A stretch of DNA of 64,000 nt, from the NCBI GenBank assembly GCA_911728455.2, contig OU452222.1:10261575-10325574 (forward strand), given 5' to 3'. Under the pieces are notes generated by a model. That model did no database searches. It had not been told where the DNA came from and saw nothing but the letters and a program-made list of their open reading frames with translations. The DNA is from Marthasterias glacialis (lineage: Eukaryota; Echinodermata; Asteroidea; Forcipulatida; Asteriidae). The first letter of the stretch is position 1, and each line of letters begins with the position of its first letter. Of the stretch, positions 1 through 13,800 are shown one piece after another. Position numbers and translations under genes: made by a program.

Positions 1-3000
1 TCTCAACTGGTAGGCTGGCCATCCTTCGTAGGCCAATGAAGAACGAGATAAAGATTGGTGCCTGGAATGTTCAGCCAAATATGTAGTTTGTTAGAATGTC
101 ATGTTATTTGGATCGGCAAATTTTAATGACACAAATACAATTGTTTGGCTGTCGCATCAACAAGTGATGGCTTTGTCTACATACTTTTGTGCATAAGGCT
201 CACACTTTGCAGTTAGTCTGCTGAAAATGGTAGATTTCAAAACCATCATTGCATAGACATCATCACGCCGCCATCTTAGAGGTTAAATGATAACGAAACA
301 GTGGAAATGCACATATTTGTATACGCGACACGGACGCAGGATGGGCCAATGGGCAACCTTCTTAGCCGAGGGCGCTCTACTTAAATGATGTCATGTGCAT
401 AAGGTCAATTGGAAATTTGGCAATGAACATTCAAAAATGCTATAGAATCCTTCAGCATAATATGCACTCAGCATACCCTACAGCCTGTTGAAGCTGACAA
501 GATTGGTGTGTCTTATCCAATGGCTGATAAGTTTTATGGACTGAATTGAATACATCAAACTCAGGCAAACCATGGGAAAGAATTTGACATTAGGGGGCAT
601 CAGCTTTCCTGTTTGATTGAATGCTGATTTTCAATTTTTATGTCTACCTGAAATAGGACTCCAACAAAGCTCTTCAATGGGTTGACGTTGTGCTTCTTCA
701 TGAACTGCTGCACTTTCATGGAGCTTCTTGTCACTGTAATAATCCCATAAACACAACACATTAAAAGTATGTATTTATGTATTTGGTCTGGTTTTAGTTT
801 GTTTGTCAGGAAAGCCCATCACTTATCAAAGAACTATCCTTTCTGAAGTCAAAGATGGGATTAGGGTGTTTTTACAGACACTGCACTTTGACTGGCTAAG
901 ACTATGACACATTCATAGGAAAAAGAAGCATCTAATTTGGACTCACATTCTGTCTGATTGCCTGATTGCCGTGCCTCGTTCATCTTGGCTGTGAGTTTCT
1001 GGAAGGTGGGCATGACGTTATTGAGTGTTGCTGCATACCGTTGATTCTTCACAATCACTGGAAATACACATGTCCTGGCAATAATTGTCCCTGAATAGGA
1101 AATTTAAATACCATTATCAACAAAAAGCAACTCAATGTAGTTTATCTTCTTCACTGTCAAAATAAAACTAAAACTTGAAAATACAATGTATACAAATTTA
1201 CAAAAAGTCCCTTTTTACAAAAGAACCCCAATGAAGATTACTAAGATGAAGAAAGTTTGTGATGTGAATTTGACTAGGGTGAACAGCCTATTGTAGTTTC
1301 AAACTTTCAGAAATCCCTTACAAACTAATAGAAATTGAACTGGAGGTATGCTTAGTTGTGTAGCTGGCAGTATTTACTTCGTACACCCTTTATGTCAGCT
1401 GTGGATAATGACTATCGGTACCAAATGACAGCCACGCCAATCATGCGTGCACGCATAAACAGATTTTCCGATTGGGAAATTGACTGCCACACAGAAAAAA
1501 CGAGCTGTTTGCATGAATAGAAAACTCATGGATTCCCAGCTGATTCCAATAGCTTTTTACATAGTCAGCATTATCTAGGTGATATTTCTGTTGATAATCA
1601 CAGGTAAGTGGACCTCACCCGCAATGATGGTCCCCCACCAGGGCAAGCCGACAGACATGTGGAGAAACTCCAGGGCGCTCTGCAGAAGACCGACAGGTGT
1701 GTAACCCCCGAGGCCCAGCTCAGCAAAAGGGACTTCCTTGATGGGTTGAAGGATCTGCTCAGTAGTTGCTGCTACTTCAGTGACTATAGATGGATCCACT
1801 AATGGTATTGCTGAGTCTGTTAGCTGTTTTGGCAGAAGATTGCAACAAATTCAATAAATATCAACACTGAACATTTCAGAATATAATGAAAAATTCAGTG
1901 TTTTCAGACATTATCATTTTATGTCAAAACATGACCAAAAGGAATTATCTGGAGACAAAAGAAATCCACTTGACAATAAAACTGACCCTAAAATTATGCA
2001 AAGAAAGAAAATACATTCTCGATCATAATGATTAAAATCACTTGAAATTTCAATTTTGGGTCTGACATATCTGCAATGACAGTTTTTTTTAATTTGTCTT
2101 GACTCGGACAGTTTTAATTGTGAATATGTATTTTATTGTCTGAAGATTTAAAATCAAATAAATAAATAAAACCAAGCTTCAAAAAGTGTTAAAACAGTGC
2201 TTACTTTTGACCCTGAGAAATACCTACCATTTCTGTCCCTTGTGAGAGATTCTCACTATCTGTACTGTTGTATCGTGATGAGATGAGAGCGCCACCAAGC
2301 GTTGGTGTGTATTGTGCGTACTGCCATCTCGACTGGAAAGCTGCTCTGTTGTTGAATCTGTTGAGGACAGATTGTCTAACTGTACACTGGCAATGAGCGT
2401 GGATGTGCAGGCCATGCTGTTAATAAAGATAATTATTTACATTAATAATTCATCAGCCATTAAAATAACTATTACATTTTATCTTTTAAATTTAAATTTA
2501 ATTTAAAACAAAATATTAAACTCATCAGCAGCTTTTTTTTGTAAGTTGTCATGAAGATTATGACACTGACTAGCAAACATAAACTTTAGTAGAGACCAAA
2601 ATGTTCGAAAATGCAAAAGCTGAAGTTTTGTTCATGAAATCCTTATATCCATAATTCCAAGACTGCTTGGTTCAGAATTGATAATTTTATCCTTGGGTGA
2701 CATTATTTAAGAAAATAGAATGAAAGTTGACATCTCCAGTGTAACTTTTCTGTACTGACATCATGTGTGAAACCTTGCGCGCATGCCCACAATATTCATA
2801 GCAACAATGAAAGAGGTTGCCGTCTAGTTTGTGTAGCAGCTGTGCGTACGCAGTGTGCAAATTGAACATATTGTGTACACAATAATGCAGGCTATTTTAA
2901 CTAACTCAAGTTTCAAATATGCGTGTCAAACTTAATTGTCCTCGGCACTGTGAGCGATGCATAATTAATTGGGCACATGTAGAAACCTCACACAGAAAGC

Positions 3001-4312
3001 ATATTATGTTCGGGATGATTTGTACAAGTTCATTTTGTACAAGTATAATTTTTCAAGGAAACAGTAACAGGACATTAGTAATAAAAAATTAGTAATAAAA
3101 ATGGCGATTGTAACGGCAGGGTTGTCAGTGGCCCTAAAAATCATCGATTTGGAGGACAGAAAATGATGTGAGAACAATTATTTAAATGCATTTTATTTCA
3201 TCTTAAATACTTGGAGAAGCCAGTAGTAGGCGATTTTCAAGCAATTCTGTTGAGTCTTAGGCATTTTTAATTCCGCCTGACTGTTGCATTTACTACATGT
3301 TTCAAGCTGGGGCGCTAGTACGACAGATAATGTCAAAATCTCAAAAAAGGAGTACAGCGCCCCAGTGAGTTACTGGGTCTACAATAGTAATTAGTATACA
3401 ACTTCAAATTGTCTATGCTTCCTCATAATATCATGGAGATCAATAATAGTTAGTTGCGATAATCTATGTACATGTACATGTACATGTACTGTATGAACAT
3501 CGTGCGTGCACAAACTATACAGCTCGTAGTACCGTGTGCTGCTCCATACCCCCACATGGCCAAACACACCCTGACGTTGTGTACGCATACGACAGCCATG
3601 GCTCGTCCAGATGCGTGTTTGGTTGGGTCACGCTGATTGGTTGTTGCCAAGCAAGTGCGACGTTCAAAATCACTAGTTGGCCCCGCTATGGATTATGGAT
3701 ATATTCGGTCAGTCTTTTGGTAAGTTTTTGTCGTTTTTTCTGCCAAATATTTTCATGATGTTGTTTTAAGGGTTCCAGATGACGTTGTCATACAATAAAG
3801 ATCAACTGCATGTGTTTAGAATGTCTGTCATGATTTTGGAAAGTAGAAAAAAAAGGACGAATCTGATCACGAGTCTGGCAAAAACTGGTCAAAACTGCTA
3901 GTTACACGGATAATACCAGTCTTGTGTAGTAACCCTCCGGTCTCCGACCGTCGGGAGGACGGAGGGTTACGATTATCGCAACTAAATAATAGTACTTGTC
4001 AAACGACTGTCGACGTCCTAAAAGTAAAACTCCTAGTCCTACTCCTACTCCTCCTGTCTTAAGGACCCTAGTTAGGTACCCTAGTCAAAATTTAAAAAGT
4101 ACAGCGCCACGGCCCGCGGCCGGTCAACTTAGAAAAAGACTACATCTCATCCCTCTCAAGAATTATGAATCCAATTAAACCATCATCCCAACGACATGCA
4201 CAAGACACTTTTAAGACATTTAGAAAACAGTTACCTGTCTGCTAAAGCTAGAAAATAGTCCAACAATCTTCACAGGATTTCTTGCACGACGAATTCCACT
4301 GAGCGCTGCCAT
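1..4312 (-). CDS. OXA1L: OXA1L, mitochondrial inner-membrane insertase (5' part, six exons)
   Basis: YidC/Oxa1/Alb3-family insertase that places proteins into the mitochondrial inner membrane. Exons on the minus strand: 4312-4235, 2416-2228, 1823-1619, 1090-947, 733-648 and 61-1; all introns are GT-AG and the phases agree. About 254 residues are present, against about 435 in human, and the C-terminal half lies outside the window. The start is the ATG at 4312, followed by an Arg-rich, acid-free N-terminus (starts MAALSGIRRARNPVK) typical of a mitochondrial presequence. Exon 3 encodes the family signature ELGLGGYTPVGL and a PWWG motif entering the first transmembrane segment, which continues into exon 4 (ARTCVFPVIV). 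Exons 5-6 give the loop ending KSFVGVLFQ and the second membrane segment APIFISFFIGLRRM. It shares a promoter with SLC7A6OS. Identification is by family resemblance and is very secure. Confidence 0.95.
3688..3719 (+). other. Possible short first coding exon behind an X-box-like site
   Basis: An ATG at 3688 opens MDYGYIRSVF and runs 32 nt to a consensus donor, TG|GTAAGT. Just upstream are an inverted CCAAT box (ATTGG at 3636-3640) and an imperfect RFX X-box-like sequence, GTTGCCAAGCAAG (3643-3655), a combination seen at cilia-related promoters. I found no downstream exon that I could link to it, so this could equally be an alternative or non-coding first exon, or chance. Confidence 0.2.
3899..3984. 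mobile_element. Palindromic MITE, Mutator-like family, copy 1
   Basis: The right arm ends CGATTATCGCAACTA, the reverse complement of TAGTTGCGATAATCG, which is the left end of the second copy near 48314. The core forms a hairpin in which GTAACCCTCC pairs with GGAGGGTTAC around a GC-rich loop. The left end (TAGTTACACGGATAAT) is diverged and followed by extra bases. It lies in OXA1L intron 1. No clean target duplication is visible here. Confidence 0.7.
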
Positions 4313-4806
4313 CTTGAATGATACTGCCCTCTTGTGACTAAAAGAAATATGACGGGAAAAGAGAACACGGAAGTATAGTGGTATCGTCCAAGTTCTAGAC
4401 TTGAACAACATGGTTTAGAGTATAAGCTGAAACTTTAAACAAAAACGCTTTTTTGCTTGTCACAATATTTCTTATGAAATAAGTGTTCATAATTTGTCTG
4501 TTATATATGTCTCTAATTTTGCTGTAGAATAGTGCACGTTTTGAAGTTAGGGGTGATGTGTACATAACAGCGGAAGTTGGGTGATCAACATGATTGTGTG
4601 TGTTCGATCGTGTTGACAGAACTGTTTGGTTTTGCACGTGAAAGGCCGCGCAGCTAAAGCCGATCACAACGTTGTCAATGAACATTTCAAACGACATTTC
4701 CAGACATATCCTCCCATTTTGTGGTTGATAATCGACCCAAAACTTTCAAAGTTTTTCAGATTATATACTTCATTTTCCTCAAGTCGACCAAGAGATCTAG
4801 GGGAAA
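4313..4806. promoter_or_regulatory. Bidirectional promoter of OXA1L and SLC7A6OS
   Basis: The two start codons are head to head, 494 bp apart. Two ETS/GABP-type CGGAAGT motifs occur at 4368-4374 and 4571-4577, and an E-box CACGTG at 4635-4640 sits beside a CpG-rich patch (AAAGGCCGCGCAGC). The sequence over the OXA1L start, CAAGATGGCAGC on the minus strand, matches a YY1 site that includes the ATG, a common arrangement in ribosomal and mitochondrial housekeeping genes. No TATA box is evident. Motif function is inferred from consensus only. Confidence 0.75.
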
Positions 4807-7800
4807 ATGGCTACAGTTTTGAGAGTACGACGCAAAAGAATCACCGATCCTGCGGAGTCTCTTGTGTTTTCCTGCAGCAAGAAAGCCCGTACGACCTCCG
4901 AGGGGGACACCGCGGCGGATGTCGGCAGTGGAGTAGGCGCCACAAGCAAGAGCTCCGGAGCAGCCGGCGTTTCTTCGACCGATGATGCCAAGAAAGTTTT
5001 CAAGTTTGCCGGCACTGTTGGCAGGAAGGTGAATATTTTTAGGCTGTTTTTTTAAAAACCATTACCCCATTTTAATACCACATGACTATAACTTAAGCAG
5101 TTCAAATAAGCTCTCTTTTCTGTCTCAATTTTTCATTGTAATATTTATTATTAATATTAATAATATTATTATTTTATTTTTAATCTTTACATCAGTACTA
5201 CTACAGTTATTATTAAAGTACTTTGTCAATTTTTATAAAAGTATACTACTGCCTAGTACTACTACTTAGTACAATTATGTACTTACTATCGTAATATTTA
5301 TTTGTTGAGTCTCTTGTCTTATCAGTACAATTAAAAAAATATGATTGAACAATATTGTGGTAAACAACTCTATCTCTTTTAAGAAGTAGTGCTAGTTTCA
5401 AGTGATGGTTCTGAGAAAAAAACTCTAATCATCTTCAAGAATTTCCAGGAGATTGTGAAGTCTCAGGAGTGAAACCACAGAGCACCTGGTGCCCTGACCT
5501 GGCGGTGGTTTAATCAGAACCAATTTAATGTTGCATTCAGACTATGTGTCGTATCTCAACATATGGCAGACGATACATTTACATTTTTGACATGATTATG
5601 ATGCGTCATTGTTTGAAATTGAATATGATGCATGAATGCATTATTTCTTAGAATGGCCATTTGACAACATGTCCAGAAATGTTACAAGTTGTATTGTATA
5701 TATTTAAATATTTAACAAGGATGCAGGCTGATAAAATAATTGTCAAAAATGTAAAAGTATCATCTGCCATGAATATGATGCGTCATTGTTTTAAATTGAA
5801 TATGATGCATGAATGTATTATTTCTTAGCATGGCTATGACAATGTGTCCAAAAGAATTGCAAATTGTGTTTGTATATATTTCAATATTTGACAGGGATGC
5901 AGGCTGATAAAATAATTGTTTACCCAAGTGTAGTTTCACTGGCCCAACTATAGTTCACACAGGTCCATCCACATGTATTTGTTTAAGTTGGAACATGCTC
6001 AGTTTGGGCAGGAAAAACAAAATGACTTCTGGTTCTGGTGCACTACTGCATAAACTACCCAAACAGGATGTAAGCAATGCATGCTAATGTACTGAGCCTC
6101 CTAATGGTCTGTTCCTGGGACCTTTTGCATATATTTGAAACGTTATCAGTTCTCAAAAGCATTTCTTTATGATCACATACGATATTATTAATATAGTCAC
6201 AATCTCTTTGATATATGCAACTTGTGATAATTAAAATTAGAGACAAACAGCAGTTAGTCTCAACACTGTTTATGGATCAAAACCTTTCCAACCTTGAATT
6301 ATATTCACAATCATAACCTTGGTCAACAACTGAAATCATATCCAAATACATGATGTAAATTTATTGTAAAAAACTCATTACAACATGGGTTGGATGATTT
6401 CATGCAGAGGGGTGTCCGGAACAGTTTTGTCACTCCTCTTGTTTTATCCCTCACTTTGATGTAAATGTTAAGTAGAATGTTGAAGGGCCAGCCCCAATCC
6501 CCCCCCCCCCCCAAAAAAAAGAAAACAAACCCAAAACACCCTCAAACACCTCCCAGACTCTCTGGACCCTCTGACGCTGTATTCTTGTGTTGGTATGTAA
6601 TATATAAAATATTATGTAAATTACAAATTGCGTCCATCAAAAACAGTGCATTTTTTTTATGAAGCATAGTGTGTTCTACCATGTATGAATCTAATTTGAA
6701 ATCGCTTCAACTAATTTTCAGTTGAACATGTTTCAGTTGAACATGTTCCAGTACAGATCGTCAGGCAGCATTATGTAAATGTATGCATAAAGGAGCACAA
6801 ATAAATCTAGACTTTAAAATGTATTGTTCAAAAATAAAAATACTCATTGAACAACCAGTGTATGGGGAGACTGTGAATAATGCAACCACTGTGGGAAATC
6901 CCTTGATTTTAAGCAGCATGATATACACAGTGGTTCCCTGTAAATAAGATGACTCATACACTGTCTATGCTGATGTTTGATCATGCTTAGAATTAGCCTT
7001 TGACTGTATGAACACTGTGTCCACGTGTACACAAAATGATCTCATCCAACATACACTTTATGAATACAAACAATGGCATTTGTCTGGATATTCCTTTTCT
7101 GTAAGGGAGGAGACAACTTGCCTTGATTACATGCCACTTCCAAGGTCTATGAGAGCATCTAAAGGGGCGTCAAGATCAAGACCAGGATCAAAGAAGAAAC
7201 GCAGTCATTCTCCACCTCATTTCCTTAAAACTACTGTCTACATGAATTTTATGCCTGGTTTTTAGGTAGTTTTTTCCTAAGAAGTGAAGGTCAACTCTAT
7301 GATGAGGGAAATTTAAATTTTTTAATGGAATATTTCAAAGGGCACTAAGGCGATGTCAATGGGGACGGAGGCCTTCACTGCCTCCATGAAGTATCTGGTC
7401 CGATTTTGATGTCTTCAAACAAAGTTGTTTTAAAAGTTCTCTTAATTTTGGACAAATTCTAGCTCTTAAAAAACTTTATCTACATTCTATTTGATCTGTA
7501 TTTATTTTCACAGAGAAATACAGTGTTGTTTTGAACGTTCCAACATGTGTCAATTGATTCATATTTGAAAAAAGAGAGTTTGCAGTTTTTTTTTTTTTTT
7601 TTTAACAACTTTTGAAAACTGTTTTTTGTAGATTCTCAGTCTAACCCCCAGGGATGTCCATGGATTCCAGGATCCTGGTTGAATGCCTGACAGATAAGAT
7701 TATTAATAACACATTTGGATTCCCTACATGATACTGTCTGGATTATTCCATCAGGCTGTTGTCCATCTGTCGTATTTCACCTTTCAGACAGAAGGAATAC

Positions 7801-10800
7801 CGAATATCACAAGCAATAATCTTTCTCAAAATCAACAGCCTTGCTAAGTCTGATGTATTTTGAAAGAAGTGATGGAAGTGACTGATGCAGAAGGAACAGA
7901 ACACATAAATTTGATATCAAATTTGACCATACAATAAAAAGACAGGACATCATTGGTTTGTAGTTAACATTAAATTTAAACTATTCATGAAAAAAACATA
8001 CACCTATAATCATAAAACATAATCTGTGTTTTGTAATGGGCCTAATTTTCATAGGTTCCCAATGTTTTGTTGAATGCTTATAATATAAGTTTATACTAAC
8101 AGGCTAAGCAGCTAAAGATGACTATATTCAATATTTTCACAAAGATGATGGTACTTTAGATGAAAACATTTGTTGGTCTGCTAACTTTACTATTCCATGA
8201 GCAATCAACAACTTGTATTATTTCTTAATAATGGTCAGTCCATGGGATGATTGTGATCTTCATAAGAAACTAAAGCTTCTCTATCCGATCATGCTAATGA
8301 GTTGACACAGTGAAAAATATAGAAATTCATTCAGCGGAAAGAGTTTTCTCACAGAACCACCTTCCAGATTTTAGTCATATTTTGTTCAAAGTACAGGCCA
8401 CCAGGCAGTTCAACTGAAATCTTTTCACTTTATCTTCGGTTAACAAATCAACCAATGACTTTCAACGGCCTTCGATTTGAAGCATAAAAGAGGCACTAAC
8501 CCATACATTTCAAAGAAAAGGTACAACGTTGTATTTTTGCAGTTGAACTTTTTAGAGGTTCTTTTTTCCCATACACAAATAGTGCCAGGAATAAACTATT
8601 ATTATTAAATGTCACATCCTGTCGGCATTAGCTTATCAAAAGAGGTTTATCCCACGGACAGTTTATTCCATTCTGTTCATCGTGATAAACTCTGAGTTAA
8701 CAGTCAATTTATTGTAAACCACTCTCGCAATTTCCTGTCAATTTTTTGCTTCTTCCAGGAACATAGTAATATAAATGGTCTGAAAAAGCCAGTAAAAAGT
8801 GAACTTATGGTGTAAAGGCATCCTTCCTCCATGGTGAAGGGCACCTGAAGAGGGCACTTAGGCATCGGCCAGGGGGGTATGGAGGCAATTGCCTCTGTGT
8901 AGTATCAGGCCTGCAAATGTTAAATTTTTGGCAACATGTTTGGAACAGGATCTGTTGGTAGTTACACCAAACTGCAAAAAGTAAACCTTGAAAAAATTGA
9001 ATCAACAAAATCAAATTGAAGGTTTTATGAGAAATTGATGAACTTCGTACTGCTAAGTCCTATCATGGCCCTACTGAGTAGTATTGGCAGTTTTTTGTTC
9101 ATATTTGTTTTTGTAGATAATCCAGTGTTTCATGATTTGTTTTTAACATTAACTAGTAATGAACCCAAGGCTGTACCTCAAACACAAACACTTAATGGCC
9201 GCGGCTTCAAAGCTTATGGTATAAACATGTAAACAAAGGCGGTTATACAGTATGCGTGATGAACGAGAAACAATGGTGGTGATCTCTACATTTCAATGTG
9301 AATGTGGGTTCTATTCCTTACACTATCTTACCACACACGCAAGTACATGAAACCATGATAACTAGACTTTAGTATTCACTAGACACAGATACAGGGATGG
9401 GACCTATGGACCATCCAAAGGACAAAGCAATTTAATATAAAGTGTCTTGCTCGAAGGCACAACAGCGACACAACTAGCCAAGATTCAAATTCAGACTTGA
9501 TAACAATACACTAGTCCACTTGGACACCAGGTTTAATGTGGTCTTGGGTAAATATCTTGATGCTGTTGGATTCTGATGGAGACCTTGGTCAAAATTTGTG
9601 ATCTGTCCAGATGTGCCAGAGCTGGCGATTTGGGAGAACCAACTTACCAAAATTGCTTTATCTTTGTTTACAATGTAAAACTGTAAAAACTAAAGAAACG
9701 CTTGTCTTTTTTCAGTCAGGAAAACCATGCTCTCCATGCAGATCATCTCTAACAAAAGACTGGGGGGTATTCCCTCAGGTATCCCCTTACGCATCCATTA
9801 TTGATAACAGTGAGAGCCGGGATCCTTTGTTCCCTTGAATCAAGATCAATGCATTATGCATGTCCCGCCAGTCTGTGCATTGTGTAGATTTAATTACAAG
9901 ACAAAGATCTATATTACCATCGCTGCATGATTGACTTGCATTTTTGTTTTAGTGTTGTATGTAGTTTAATCAGTCTAGTTCATGTTTTTTTTTAATGAAA
10001 CTTGATGTCCCAATTATCGACTTTGGAATGGAATTAAATTATCCAATGTGTAATTTGTAAACCCACACCAGCATAAAAGAGACCCCCCCCCCTTGAAAAA
10101 AAAGCAACAACTAAGCATTACTTTTGACAGTAAAAATATACATAAATTTTCTGAGTGTTTTTTTTAAGAGTTATTATTTTTAGATTAAAAACAACAAGTT
10201 ATGACCAAATTTGGATCAAATAAAGTTTTCTCCATCCCCCTCTGCCGAAAAAAAAAGTAAAACCCTAAGAGGAAAAACAAAATTGTTCGTAGTAAAACAA
10301 CTTTTACATGAAATAAATTTGCTCAAGAAAATTAATTTTTAAAGTGCTAATTGTGTGTTGGTAAAAGTGGAAATAAAAGGGAAGACATTCGAATTGAGAG
10401 CGAGTGTTAATGTCAAGTGTTCTACACTGAACATTGGTAGGAATAATAAATATTAATACCAACGCTTATTGCGCACCGGTAGCCGTCAAGTCTTGACGCT
10501 CATGGCACATTACAAAAACTAAAAAATAAGATATTCCAAAACAACATATTAAATACATTAAACAAATAGTCAATATCTTATAAAGTATGAAGCATGATAA
10601 CAATTAACTACCAGCACAAGGAGACATGGTTCAGATGGCACTTCATGTATTCAGGAAGAGAATGCAGTTGAGTATTTTCTATTAGATGCATTATGAAAGA
10701 CACATACTCAGAGGTTAAAACTGACAACAATGACATCTTGGAAAATAAAAGTAGGGATAGTTTATTTCAACATTGTTACTATTTTTTGTTATCCCAACAA

Positions 10801-13800
10801 GCAGGATGCTCAGATTTGATTTACAATTTTTGTAGGATAAAAGTCAATTTCTAAATGTAACTTCATTGAAGTGAAAGGGAAAATGTATTGGACAACGTTT
10901 CGGTATTAAACATAATGTGTCATGACCCAATTAATCATAACAAATCATTAATTGATTGTCATGTTTCGGAAATTGATTGATCACTAATCCATTTTCTGAG
11001 AATTGTTCCCACGGCATTAATGCACAGACAAAGTTATCTTTTCCGAACAATCGTACAACTATTTGTATTCAGTTGTGTGACTGTGTGCATTGAAGGGGGA
11101 GGTATTGTTGGGCAATTTCGTCTGACTTGTTTTGTTTGCCGTTGCACACATTACAGTCTGTTCTACATTTATGTACATGTATGTATGTGCTAAGGGGTGA
11201 GTCATATTGATAGTGTTTTACACAGGTGTGTAGTGTAGTCCCAACGTTCAAGGTCATCCTCTTCAGAGGATGCAGTCACTCACTGTCAGAAATGATAATA
11301 CCCACCAGACCGCTGGCCTCATTGTAGTGGATTTAGTTTCAAGCTTGTAAACCCAATACTATCCCTGTCAGGTCCAATAGTCTTTCTAGTTTTTTTAAAT
11401 TCACATTTTTTTTACACTAACCTTTTTAAGTCAAAACATCAAAAAGTTATAGTATGGTTCCCAAGATTCTCACCTTTGGAAATAGATGTGTTCATGCGTT
11501 TAATCCATGTACATGTTTGATAGGAACTGGGTAGATAAATTTGTCCTCAACTTGATTCTATACTAGTGCAGGCTTGATTCTTTATGGAGGCAATGGGGGC
11601 AACTGCCTCCATGCCCCTAGTCATTGCCTTGGTCCCCCTTGAAATTTTCCTATAGAAATTCTCTGTTACCTTATAGAGATGCCCTTTTCAAAGGGAAAAC
11701 TGCCTTGCCCTGAACAAAAATGTAGTGTAATGCCCGAGACAGCTGTCAGAGTTTCGTTAGAGAGAGCTCACTTAGAGAAAAGTTGGTACAACAAATAAAC
11801 AAGAGTTGCAGAAATTAATTTAGATATGATTTCAACTGTCTAAAATCTGCCCTCTTTTAACTTGAGGAGTGAGAGACTGCAGAGAAAAAGGAAATCTATG
11901 AACAGAATATCTGATGGCCATTGGATGTTCTTTCCTAATGACTATGAGTTATTTATTCACTGCCTGTACTATTAATTCAACTTTCCACCTCAGGAGTCAA
12001 TGTTTCCATAATACTCAAACCAATCCGACCACACTAATTTTCCGGGAGCAGTCGCACCAGATGAACCAACCAGTCAATATTCTGTACATACCGTGGTGTA
12101 GGTGTATTTATAACGGACATTGATTACAGCTGAGAAGTTTCACACGGAGCCGCCACCAGGGAGGTCTTGGAATCTCCATAAGCAGATTGAGAGGGGGACA
12201 GCCGGTTGGTTTATTGGAAGGTTGTTATTTTGGGTCATAAGTGTCAAGTGTACTTTCTCCTTTTTTGCTTATCCTCAGAATTAATTTTAATACACTCTGA
12301 TACAATGTCAAATACTGGTACACTTGTAATAAATTATTATCGTTGAATCTATTTCTGGTAATGAAACCAATCGATTCAAAAAGGTGACCTGCACTCTGAC
12401 TTATTGGCCTGAAGAAACCAGGGATGTCTGAGGGGATGATATGGGATCTTTGGGAAGAAAACCCCAAATGATAAAAACTCACATACTTAGGTGCAAGGGT
12501 CTTGTACACATTATTATAAAGCACTATATTTGGTAAAAAGGCAGGATCTCACACCAACTTGATAATAAAGAGTAAACCTACGGTGTAACTACAAAATGAA
12601 ATTGCCTCTGTGCAGAACCATAATTAAAGAGCTTACTGTCTACTGGGATGGTATGCAGCATATAAAATATAAACAAGATTGAGTCATCCAAAGCAGTTAT
12701 TTATTGACACAATGTGATGTAACTCTTTGATCATGAATAATGAATTATTGGTTTAATAGTAAGTTCCCTTCAACGAAATGACTTTTTGGGGGTAAACACT
12801 CCGAAATATGTGCATGCTGTACAGATGTATTTACTGAGAACCTTTTACTTGTTCATTACATTGCATGTAAGTTTTCTTCAGCATGTACACATAAGGTGTT
12901 TTTACAATACATTTTATTTCTCTGTCAAAGTCTGTTCTTGACAGATAAAAGAAAATCAATATTGCTGCCGAGGTTTTTCTATCACGGTCACTTCAAGACT
13001 GACCGTGAAAAGGTGAAGATTCTGATTCCAGGTTTGTCAAGACAAAATTAATTTCCACACGAGTGGTCAATGGACAACTAGCAAAAGCTCATTATTTCTG
13101 GGCTATGGACCGAGGCACCTGTAAGAAGAAATGCCTGCCAGGTCACAGCGTGAGATGGAACACTCCTAGACATTTCCGTGCATACGTGCAAATTACAAAT
13201 TAGACATTGCAAATCACTTCCTAAATTCAAGATGACGAAAAATTATCAACTATTTTTCTTTTTTGTCCAGGAAATGTTCCTCTCAGTTACCATGCTCATG
13301 GAATGTTAATGATTGGTTCTTTGTCAAAATGGCTTATAAGGGTTTGTTAATAATATTTGTTGTACCCTTTAACTTGGGTATGGGTCTCTTTGATAGTAAA
13401 TGTAAATGCTTGGGGCCAAAGTGTTTGTTCAGAAAAGTTACCGAAGTCTCGGTCAAATTTCTGTGAACATCCTTACAAACAAAATTACATAACACTGTAT
13501 AAATAATTTTTAGCGTACTTGCACATGAGATCGTGAACTCACAAAACTCACTGTTAGCCTTGGTAACAGCTGCTTATATAAACATTTTGTTTTTTAAATT
13601 TCACAACAGGCTGTCATAAAAAAATGCACTGTTGAGCAATTATAAGCAAGGTGAATTCGGAGAACAAAAACTCCCGTTGCTTGGTTTGTGTTTCTTTATC
13701 CAGGACAACCATAGTCTGTATTCCATTGGCTCAAATGAGAAAATGGCGAAAAGTTGTGGAGAAAGGGCGAGAGGGGAAATTGCCCTTGGGGGGTTTGAAG

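Larger units (their letters stand above)
2417..4234 (-). other. OXA1L intron 1
   Basis: A 1.8 kb intron. It holds a Mutator-type MITE (3899-3984), an alternating ACATGT tract near 3468-3488, and a promoter-like patch at 3600-3720 described separately. The intron junctions are GTAACT at the donor and AACAG at the acceptor. No other gene is convincing. Confidence 0.7.

Noticed and set aside
7008..7265. 85-codon plus-strand frame with a Ser/Arg/Lys-rich stretch
   Set aside because: Composition is suggestive of a nuclear protein fragment, but it lacks splice context and a recognisable family.
9716..9777. Exon-like segment with TTTTTTCAG acceptor and CTCAG|GTATCC donor
   Set aside because: The exon 1 to exon 2 alignment of SLC7A6OS leaves no gap for it, and no other gene could be assembled around it.
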